DNA from: SBBV01 sp036555425
Lineage (GTDB): Bacteria; Pseudomonadota; Alphaproteobacteria; Bin65
DNA length: 5,379 bases
Reading direction: 5' to 3'
Assembly: GCA_036555425.1 (NCBI GenBank)
Contig: DATBLL010000275.1
Location: 1-5,379 of the forward strand
In this document: positions 1-3,853 of the stretch, piece by piece
Numbering within the stretch: position 1 is the stretch's first letter
Layout: each line of letters starts with the position of its first letter
Position numbers and translations under genes: made by a program
The notes under the pieces: model-generated
The model's input: the letters and a program-made list of their open reading frames with translations, nothing else
Told to the model about the DNA's origin: nothing
The model's database searches: none

Positions 1-255
1 TCTGTTCTCCGCCAACCAAGGTGCATTGCGAAAAGTACGGCGCCCGGCGAAGTGAAAAACGACGGAAAATCCGACTGTTATAAAATCCGTACTGAAACGG
101 CGCAGTCCAGAGGTTCGGAGAGAAATGGCGGAGAGAGAACGAATTTGCGACTCCCGACACCGCCAGAAGTCCAGAGGTATGGTGACGAAAGCCCGCAATT
201 ACTGGCGCTTTTCATTGCCTAATCGCCCAACGGAGAATGTATTCGGCAGGGCGGC
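1..255. other. lower-GC flank of the tRNA gene, no convincing gene
   Basis: By my count about 53% of positions 1-240 are G or C, against roughly 70% in the genes to the right. No reading frame here looks like a protein. Visible structure: an inverted repeat AGTACGG (34-40) / CCGTACT (87-93), a small hairpin CGGA-AAA-TCCG (63-73), an extended -10-like TGTTATAAA on the plus strand (76-84), and an 11-bp direct repeat AGTCCAGAGGT at 104-114 and 168-178. The region lies on the 3' side of tRNA-Ser, the side where tRNA-targeting integrases insert DNA, so it may be the edge of acquired DNA. No integrase is visible. Confidence 0.4.
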
Positions 256-346
256 TGGCGGATGGGGTGGGATTCGAACCCACGATACGCTTTTGGCGTA
301 TACACGCTCTCCAGGCGTGCGCCTTAGACCACTCGGCCACCCATCC
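256..346 (-). tRNA. tRNA-Ser (anticodon GGA)
   Basis: Read on the minus strand, this folds as a class II tRNA. The acceptor arm GGATGGG pairs with CCCATCC, followed by discriminator G and an encoded CCA (256-258). The anticodon stem CACGC/GCGTG encloses loop CTGGAGA, giving anticodon GGA, which reads UCC and UCU serine codons. The long variable arm has stem TACGC/GCGTA. The T arm GTGGG-TTCGAAT-CCCAC is intact. Without CCA the gene spans 259-346 (88 nt). The long variable arm and the anticodon make the serine identity secure. Short protein-like frames across this locus are translations of the tRNA and are not genes. Confidence 0.97.
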
Positions 347-399
347 CGCGGAAGCGCCAGGAATGCCGCGTCGCGGGCGGAGGGCCCGGCGGCGCGCCT

Positions 400-428
400 C
401 ATATAACAAGGGCGGGGCGATGCGCCAA
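400..428 (-). promoter_or_regulatory. probable sigma70-type promoter of tRNA-Ser
   Basis: On the minus strand, TTGGCG (423-428) and TATATG (400-405) are separated by exactly 17 bp. This is the only AT-rich patch in the GC-rich stretch upstream of the tRNA. Transcription would begin near 393 and give a leader of about 47 nt before the tRNA 5' end at 346. The assignment is inferred from spacing and position only. Confidence 0.45.
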
Positions 429-488
429 CCCCCGCGGCCGTGCTAGAGAAGGCGCCGCGATTCCCGCCGCAACTTTCACCCGCGAGCC

Positions 489-809
489 ATGCGCCTCATC
501 CGCTTCCTCTTCGGCCTGCTCGGCCTCGCCGCGTTCCTCGTTGCCGCCCTCGCCGTCGCCGCCGAGGTCAAGAGCCTCGTCGATGCCGGCGCCCTCTTCG
601 CCAAGCCCTTCGGCAAGATCTGGTTCGACGTCCACAAGGACAGCCTGTTGCTGCTGCAGCCGGCGATCGAGCGCTATCTCCATCCCTGGCTTTGGGGCGG
701 CGTCGTGCAGCCCTTGCTCGAGCGGCCGCCCCTCGCCGCCGCCGGCGCCTTCGCGGCACTCGGCCTCGCGTTGGTGCTGATCGGGCGCCTGTTCCGCGGC
801 CGGCGCTGA
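489..809 (+). CDS. small two-helix membrane protein, function unknown
   Basis: A 106-residue protein with an N-terminal hydrophobic helix (about residues 4-25), a loop of about 55 residues, and a C-terminal helix (about 82-100) ending in the basic tail RLFRGRR. The basic N terminus (MRLIRF) and basic C terminus suggest both ends are cytoplasmic with the loop outside. The loop contains W45, a DSLLLLQ segment (51-57), ERYLHPWLW (61-69) and a proline pair at 80-81 just before the second helix. I recognise this as the kind of short conserved proteobacterial membrane protein annotated hypothetical, and I assign no function. ATG 489 is chosen because it directly starts the hydrophobic helix; no good Shine-Dalgarno sequence precedes it. 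A CTAGAGAA motif at 443-450 could contribute a -10 element (TAGAGA). The next gene has the same architecture. Confidence 0.75.
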   Translation: MRLIRFLFGLLGLAAFLVAALAVAAEVKSLVDAGALFAKPFGKIWFDVHKDSLLLLQPAIERYLHPWLWGGVVQPLLERPPLAAAGAFAALGLALVLIGRLFRGRR

Positions 810-851
810 CGCCCGTTAACCTCGCGGCAAGGCTCACCCTTCACACCCGCA

Positions 852-866
852 TAACCGACGCGGTTA
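852..866. promoter_or_regulatory. 15-bp perfect dyad upstream of the second membrane protein gene
   Basis: TAACCG-ACG-CGGTTA is a perfect inverted repeat of 6-bp arms with a 3-bp centre. It sits about 95 bp before the TTG start at 962, in the 152-bp gap between the two small membrane protein genes. Its size and position suit a dimeric repressor site or a short hairpin in the leader. No regulator is identifiable in the window. Confidence 0.35.
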
Positions 867-961
867 GGCTTTCGCTCGCGGCCCTTAGGTATTTTACGCC
901 GCAAGGCCGTTGCCACGGCTTCGCCGGAACGGCCGCCCCGCACAACGCAGGGAGGCGAAGC

Positions 962-1267
962 TTGGCGCTGCTGCGCTCGTTGGGAGCTCTTTCGTTCGTG
1001 CTCGGTGTCACGCTCTTGGCACTCGACGCCGCGCGCTCGTTCAAGATCGGGCGCTTCGAGGCGACGTCGGTCGAGCGCTTCTGGACCAATATCGGCGGCG
1101 ACGACTTCTTCCAGCTGCGCTTCCGCCTCGCGGAAATCGCCGGCGGCATGAGCGACAAGATCCTCGATCTCCCGGCCGCCTTCGTCGCCTTCGGCCTCGG
1201 CATGGTGCTGCTGATCTTCGCCGACGGCGCGCAGCGCGAGAACATCCGCAAGCCGCTGCTGTTCTAG
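962..1267 (+). CDS. small two-helix membrane protein, TTG start, function unknown
   Basis: A 101-residue protein with hydrophobic helices at about residues 5-22 and 70-86, and a hydrophilic linker containing ERFWTNIGGDDFFQLRFRLAE. The tail QRENIRKPLLF is charged. The open frame extends upstream to 440, but that extension is arginine/proline-rich and overlaps the previous gene in another frame, so it is not coding. The start is placed at TTG 962 because the perfect Shine-Dalgarno AGGGAGG (949-955) lies 6 nt upstream and the hydrophobic helix begins at once. The protein resembles the upstream 106-residue protein: helix, acidic position, a conserved tryptophan (W41 versus W45), amphipathic stretch, proline, helix. 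This suggests distant paralogues or an unusual tandem pair. No specific function can be given. Confidence 0.75.
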   Translation: MALLRSLGALSFVLGVTLLALDAARSFKIGRFEATSVERFWTNIGGDDFFQLRFRLAEIAGGMSDKILDLPAAFVAFGLGMVLLIFADGAQRENIRKPLLF

Positions 1268-1382
1268 CCGCCGCGGGCCGTCAGCGCCGGCGCGCCGAAG
1301 CGCCTCCTCCATTCGCCGGCGAAGCGGACCCAGTGGTCGAAGCCCCGGCGCCGCGCCGCGGAGGGAGCGCCGCCCCCACCCC

Positions 1383-1435
1383 CTCCAGCGTGGACAAACG
1401 TGGACATTGGTGGACATTGGTGGACATTGCTGGAG
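1383..1435. repeat. four-unit decamer array GTGGACATTG bracketed by an inverted repeat
   Basis: Units of 10 bp: GTGGACAAAC (1390-1399), then three identical GTGGACATTG copies (1400-1409, 1410-1419, 1420-1429), followed by a decayed copy CTGGAGAAAG (1430-1439). The array is bracketed by CTCCAGC (1383-1389) and GCTGGAG (1429-1435), a perfect 7-bp inverted repeat, so in single-stranded form the array would sit in the loop of a stem. The copies are too short and too close for CRISPR. Confidence 0.9.
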
Positions 1436-1464
1436 AAAGCGCGGCGCCCGCGATGCCGGCGCGC

Positions 1465-1564
1465 CAAAAGCCGACAAAAGCCGAGTTTTGATTTACCTAG
1501 GCTTTCCTAGGCTTTTATAGGCTTTTGTAGGCTTTTGGGACGGTCGAAAGCCGACAAAAGCCTA
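1465..1564. repeat. bidirectional decamer array CAAAAGCCKA / TAGGCTTTTN
   Basis: CAAAAGCCGA occurs twice in tandem (1465-1484). TAGGCTTTYN then occurs four times in tandem (1498-1537), in the opposite orientation. CGAAAGCCGA plus CAAAAGCCTA (1545-1564) return to the first orientation. All units have a 10-bp period. The last two central units (1518-1537) can pair either with 1465-1484 (18 of 20 positions, 33-nt loop) or with 1545-1564 (19 of 20 counting one G-T wobble, 7-nt loop). The two folds exclude each other. Position between convergent genes suits a processing or termination structure, but no T-tract follows. Confidence 0.9.
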
Positions 1565-1608
1565 CATTGGCCGCGCCGGCCCGATCGGCGGCGGGCCCGG
1601 TTCACGCA

Positions 1609-1812
1609 TCATGTGCGCCGCGCAAGGCACGCGCGAAAAATCGCCTGCACGGTGTCAACCAGTGTCAACCGGCGGACGGCGAGCCGTGCGCCGCGTGCGG
1701 CCTCGCGCGCGCGGAATCTCATGCGCCGGGAGCGAAGCGGATGGACCATGTCAAAGAGCGGCGGCCGCCCGGCAATGCTTGGCCCGGCGCCCGCTGGCCC
1801 ACTCGGGGCCAT
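1609..1812 (-). CDS. possible leaderless SOS-controlled small ORF, 67 codons
   Basis: The frame starts at ATG 1810-1812, which coincides with the expected transcription start (about 1812-1814) of the promoter at 1820-1848. Any mRNA would therefore be leaderless or nearly so. The product would be a basic, arginine-rich 67-residue protein with a more amphipathic C-terminal part, RRLTLVDTVQAIFRACLARR. Part of that segment is encoded by the GTGTCAACC decamer pair. Third-position GC is about 76% and second-position about 64%, a weak coding bias compared with the neighbouring genes. I recognise no family. It may equally be non-coding, with the promoter driving an RNA. Confidence 0.25.
   Translation of the reverse strand: MAPSGPAGAGPSIAGRPPLFDMVHPLRSRRMRFRAREAARGARLAVRRLTLVDTVQAIFRACLARRT
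1652..1671. repeat. decamer pair GTGTCAACCR
   Basis: GTGTCAACCA (1652-1661) is followed directly by GTGTCAACCG (1662-1671), a third unrelated family with a 10-bp period. On the minus strand each unit contains TTGACA, the ideal -35 hexamer (1653-1658 and 1663-1668), but no acceptable -10 follows either one at 16-18 bp. Confidence 0.8.
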
Positions 1813-1819
1813 TGGCGGT

Positions 1820-1848
1820 TGTCTAGAACATTACAAGAACAAAGTCAA
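1820..1848 (-). promoter_or_regulatory. promoter with LexA-type SOS box in its spacer
   Basis: On the minus strand TTGACT (1843-1848) and TAGACA (1820-1825) are separated by exactly 17 bp. The spacer contains GTTCTTGTAATGTTC (1826-1840), a perfect GTTC-N7-GTTC direct repeat. That is the established LexA operator form in alphaproteobacteria, distinct from the CTGT-N8-ACAG form of enterobacteria. A repressor bound there would cover the space between the -35 and -10. Transcription would start near 1813 and run leftward through all three decamer families toward the 3' end of the gene at 962-1267. No known SOS gene lies downstream, so the target is a small ORF, a non-coding RNA, or the remnant of a lost gene. 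Confidence 0.6.
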
Positions 1849-1861
1849 GGCTGCGCTCACA

Positions 1862-1890
1862 GCCGAACCGCGGCGTTGCCGTCGTTCGGC
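1862..1890. terminator. stable hairpin downstream of the minus-strand exported protein gene
   Basis: GCCGAAC (1862-1868) pairs with GTTCGGC (1884-1890). After a 2x2 internal loop, CGGC (1871-1874) pairs with GCCG (1878-1881) around a GTT loop. It starts 26 bp past the stop codon of the gene at 1917-2237 and just before the SOS promoter, so it could end that transcript. There is no T-tract immediately after it on either strand, so a classical intrinsic terminator is not demonstrated. Confidence 0.4.
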
Positions 1891-1916
1891 CCGAAGCACA
1901 CCCCCGGCGTGCGACG

Positions 1917-2237
1917 CTAGCGCATTTCCGGCACGATGCAGTAGCCGCTCGGCGGATTGGAGCCGCACCAGCTCGAATGGTTGCCGCCGGGGCCGGTGGA
2001 GGGGTCGCTGTAGTAGTAGCCGGGCGCGCGATAGGTGCCGTAGGGCGTGGCGGACACGGTGCAGCGGCCGCCACGCGCGATCACCGCATCGATGAAAGCG
2101 CGGTGGGGATGGAACGTATCGAACGGCGCGCCGACCGGGCGGCCATAGGCGTCGTAGCATTGGCCGGTGCCGGCCAGGGCCGGCGCCGCGGGAACCAGCA
2201 GTGCCGTGAGGACCGCCGCCGAGGCAAGAATGCGCAT
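1917..2237 (-). CDS. small exported protein with four cysteines, function unknown
   Basis: A 106-residue precursor. Residues 1-22 form a classical Sec signal peptide (MRILAS, hydrophobic core, APALA cleavage motif), giving a mature periplasmic or secreted protein of about 84 residues. The mature part begins GTGQCYDAYGRPVG and contains cysteines at 27, 59, 91 and 100, enough for two disulfides. It is rich in glycine, proline and tyrosine, with an RAPGYYYSDPS stretch (70-80). Start ATG 2235-2237 is supported by a GGAG Shine-Dalgarno (2246-2249) 8 nt upstream. It is divergent from the exported protein gene at 2498 across a 260-bp gap. I know of similar alphaproteobacterial hypothetical proteins but no function; lack of membrane segments argues against a channel. 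Confidence 0.8.
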   Translation of the reverse strand: MRILASAAVLTALLVPAAPALAGTGQCYDAYGRPVGAPFDTFHPHRAFIDAVIARGGRCTVSATPYGTYRAPGYYYSDPSTGPGGNHSSWCGSNPPSGYCIVPEMR

Positions 2238-2497
2238 CGTGCTTTCTCCGTAACGCTCGCCCGCCCGTCCCGCCTAAGGATCAATACGGGCGAGGCCGCC
2301 GCGGCGTTTCTCCCCGTGCGCAAGGGCCGCGGGCTTCGGGGCAGGCGCGCCGCCCCGCGCGGTTTCGGCCCCGGCACGCGACGCCACGGAATCCCCGCCT
2401 TTGCCGCTTTTTCGATCGGAACCGGCCGCACATTCGGCGGGAAGCTCGCCTAGAAGTAGCGGTGCCCCCATGGGGCTTCTGCGTCGGATCAACCGCC
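2238..2497. other. divergent intergenic region between two exported protein genes
   Basis: This 260-bp gap must contain promoters in both directions. I see an inverted repeat CTCGCCCG (2256-2263) / CGGGCGAG (2287-2294) in the leader side of the minus-strand gene. TATTGA on the minus strand just upstream is -10-like but has no matching -35. TAGAAG (2451-2456) is a weak -10 candidate 42 bp before the plus-strand start. None is strong enough to call. Confidence 0.35.
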
Positions 2498-2956
2498 ATG
2501 TTCCGCATCCTGGCCGTATTGGCGGCCGTGGCGCTCGCCGGTTCGCCAAGGGCCGAGAGCGCGCAAGGCCGGCCCTTCGATCGGCGCGCCACCCTCGCGC
2601 TCATCGAGCACGATTTGCTGCGCGAGGACTCGCGCGTCTTCCTGAACCGCGAGCGCGGCGAGACCATCGAGGCCGCGCTGGTCGTGGGCGCCCAGCGCTA
2701 CGGCCTCGCCCTGGAGCGCCCCTCGGGGCACGAGTTCCTGCTCGTGATCGAGGCGCGCGACGGCGCGCGCTGCCCGGGGCTCCAGACCATCATCGTCGGC
2801 ACGCGCACGGGCCGGCTCTATCAGGGCACCTGCCCGGCGAGCATCGCCGTCAACTCCCGCACCCACCGCGCCTACTACGAAGCCGAGCTCGACCGCCTGC
2901 TGCGTGTGTTCCATCCGCTGCTCGCGCCGCATGCGCCGCGGAGGGAAGAGAGCTGA
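2498..2956 (+). CDS. small exported protein with one cysteine pair, function unknown
   Basis: A 152-residue precursor with a Sec-type signal peptide (MFRILAVLAAVALAG, cleavage probably around residues 18-22). The mature part is mixed alpha/beta with two cysteines, C92 (GARCPGLQ) and C112 (GTCPAS), that could form a disulfide around a TIIVGTRTGRLYQG hairpin. A helical region rich in acidic and leucine residues (EAELDRLLRVFHPLL, 128-142) follows. The open frame extends upstream to 2462, but ATG 2498 is chosen because it starts the signal peptide directly. The Shine-Dalgarno is weak (GGAT about 8 nt upstream). Probably periplasmic; I do not recognise the family. Confidence 0.78.
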   Translation: MFRILAVLAAVALAGSPRAESAQGRPFDRRATLALIEHDLLREDSRVFLNRERGETIEAALVVGAQRYGLALERPSGHEFLLVIEARDGARCPGLQTIIVGTRTGRLYQGTCPASIAVNSRTHRAYYEAELDRLLRVFHPLLAPHAPRREES

Positions 2957-3120
2957 GCGAGAGAGGAATCAGCCACTGTCTTGACCGAAAGAGGTCTGGA
3001 CCCCTTTTCCCAAGAGGCCAAGAATGGTGCGATGCCCGCGTGCCGGTGCCACGGAGGGCCGCAGGTGCTCTTGCCCTGTCCGGAGCGGCGGAGAAGCCCT
3101 CGACCGCGCGCCGGCCGCGC
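2957..3120. other. convergent intergenic gap, weak hairpins only
   Basis: This is the gap between the exported protein gene (plus) and the RidA gene (minus). GACC-GAAAGA-GGTC (around 2985-2998) and an overlapping GGTC-TG-GACC end in CCCCTTTTCCC, which is faintly terminator-like for the plus strand. The stems are only 4 bp. No gene is supported here. Confidence 0.3.
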
Positions 3121-3513
3121 TCACGCCAGCGCGATGCACTCGATCTCGATGTCGAACTCGAGCGGCCACGAGCCCACGGCGACGAAGGTGCGCGCCGGCG
3201 GCTTCGCCGGGAAGTAGCGCGCATAAACGCGGTTGACGGTGGGGAAATACGCGGCGTTCGAGACGTAGACCGTCGTCTTGACGACCTTGTCGAGCGACGA
3301 ACCGGCGCTTTCGAGCGCGTGCTTCAGCGCGAGGATCGAGGCCTCGGTCTGCGCCTCCATGCCGCCGGCGGCGATCTTGCCGGTCTTGAGGTCGAGGCCG
3401 GGCAAGCCCGAGACGAACAGGAAGCCGTTCGCGCGCACGACCGGCGACAGCGGCACGCCGATCTTGCGGATCGCGTCCGAGATCCCCGGGATTTCGACGA
3501 TTTCCTTTGGCAC
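3121..3513 (-). CDS. RidA/YjgF/YER057c/UK114 family protein, probable enamine/imine deaminase
   Basis: The RidA family hydrolyses reactive enamine/imine intermediates such as 2-aminoacrylate, made by PLP-dependent dehydratases, to a keto acid plus ammonia. It acts in the cytosol as a trimer. The product is 130 residues, the usual length. The family pattern is clear: FLFVSGLPGLDLKTGKI (31-47), DKVVKTTVYVSN (75-86), PARTFVAV (106-113) and DIEIECIAL (121-129). R108 and E123 have the same 15-residue spacing as R105 and E120 of E. coli RidA, so the activity is probably retained. The usual SGQ is SGL here, a subgroup difference. Start GTG 3511-3513 is preferred over the ATG at 3571-3573: GGGGAGG (3522-3528) lies 8 nt upstream and the extra residues are not family-like. 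It is monocistronic and divergent from the nucleotidyltransferase pair. Confidence 0.92.
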   Translation of the reverse strand: MPKEIVEIPGISDAIRKIGVPLSPVVRANGFLFVSGLPGLDLKTGKIAAGGMEAQTEASILALKHALESAGSSLDKVVKTTVYVSNAAYFPTVNRVYARYFPAKPPARTFVAVGSWPLEFDIEIECIALA

Positions 3514-3550
3514 GGCAGAGGCCTCCCCGCTTGCGGTTGAACCTCGCGCG

Positions 3551-3580
3551 AAGCTACGCCCGCCGCTCGCCACGCGGCAA
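3551..3580 (-). promoter_or_regulatory. candidate promoter of the RidA gene
   Basis: On the minus strand TTGCCG (3575-3580) and TAGCTT (3551-3556) are 18 bp apart. The expected start near 3544 would leave a leader of about 30 nt with the strong GGGGAGG ribosome site. The position excludes the upstream ATG (3573) as start, in line with the GTG choice. Confidence 0.4.
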
Positions 3581-3652
3581 GCGAGGTGAGCGCGCGCGGC
3601 GGCGCAGGGCGATGCGTTTCAAGTTTCGCTGGTGCGCGGAAGGCGGGATGCC

Positions 3653-3658
3653 TAGACT
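3653..3658 (+). promoter_or_regulatory. candidate -10 element of the nucleotidyltransferase pair
   Basis: TAGACT lies 9 bp before ATG 3668. A start about 7 bp downstream would give a leaderless or nearly leaderless mRNA, which would explain why no Shine-Dalgarno precedes this ATG. GACTC (3655-3659) within it is a GANTC site, the CcrM methylation target of alphaproteobacteria. No good -35 is seen (TGGTGC at the 17-bp position), so this stays tentative. Confidence 0.25.
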
Positions 3659-3667
3659 CGCACGGCC

Positions 3668-3853
3668 ATGTCGCCCGAAGAAATCCGCATCCTGCGCGCG
3701 ATGACGCCCGAGCAGAAGCTGAAAGCCGCCGAGCGCCTCTATTGGACGGCGCGCTCGCTCAAGGCCGCGTGGCTGCGCCAGCAGCACCCGGATTGGAGCG
3801 AGGCCGAGGTCCAGCGCAAGGTGCGCGAGATCTTCCTGAATGCCCGAACCTGA
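3668..3853 (+). CDS. small helical protein paired with a nucleotidyltransferase, putative antitoxin
   Basis: A 61-residue, charged, almost wholly helical protein with no signal peptide or membrane segment. Visible blocks: MTPEQKLKAAERLYWTARSL (12-31), then a conserved-looking HPDWSEAEVQRKVREIFL (40-57). Short proteins of this type (helix, then HP[DE]xSExEV, then helix) are in my knowledge often encoded just before nucleotidyltransferase genes. The stop codon overlaps the next start by 14 bp (3840-3853), indicating translational coupling. The first-position small partner and the overlap are typical of toxin-antitoxin operons, so an antitoxin role is inferred. ATG 3668 is used; an internal ATG at residue 12 (3701) is a possible alternative start. 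No DNA-binding fold is obvious, so neutralisation could be by protein contact or by acting as substrate. Confidence 0.75.
   Translation: MSPEEIRILRAMTPEQKLKAAERLYWTARSLKAAWLRQQHPDWSEAEVQRKVREIFLNART

Larger units (their letters stand above)
1268..1916. other. 650-bp convergent intergenic region packed with decamer repeats
   Basis: This lies between the plus-strand membrane protein gene and the minus-strand exported protein gene, which face each other. No reading frame inside it looks convincingly coding. It holds three unrelated families of 10-bp-period repeats (1390-1429, 1465-1564, 1652-1671), a perfect 12-bp palindrome TTCGCCGGCGAA (1312-1323), a minus-strand promoter with an SOS box (1820-1848) and a stable hairpin (1862-1890). 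Each is listed separately. Confidence 0.7.

Noticed and set aside
125..131. TGGCGGA as an att-like copy of the tRNA 3' end
   Set aside because: Only 7 bp match the tRNA end, too short to claim a duplicated attachment site.
237..446. Open frame with VGFEPTIRFWRIHALQACAL-type protein text
   Set aside because: This is the well-known artefact of translating the antisense of tRNA-Ser; the tRNA structure explains the sequence fully.
440..961. Upstream extension of the second membrane protein frame to an ATG-less start at 440
   Set aside because: The extension is Arg/Pro-rich, overlaps the gene at 489-809 in another frame, and a strong ribosome site supports TTG 962.
1312..1323. Palindrome TTCGCCGGCGAA as terminator of the gene ending at 1267
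   Set aside because: No loop and no T-tract; such GC palindromes are expected by chance in this composition.
1653..1668. Two TTGACA -35 hexamers on the minus strand as promoters
   Set aside because: No -10 hexamer lies 16-18 bp downstream of either; they are a by-product of the decamer pair.
1383..1671. CRISPR array
   Set aside because: Units are 10 bp in direct tandem with no spacers of 30 bp or more and no cas genes.
1567..1920. 117-codon plus-strand frame in the repeat region
   Set aside because: Composition is not protein-like, it runs over decamer repeats and a hairpin, and it ends inside the neighbouring minus-strand gene.
2094..2117. GAAC-N5-GAAC as a second SOS box
   Set aside because: The spacing is 5, not 7, and it lies inside the coding sequence of the exported protein.
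2401..3540. 379-codon plus-strand frame
   Set aside because: It is the shadow of the exported protein and RidA genes; Arg-rich with no family pattern.
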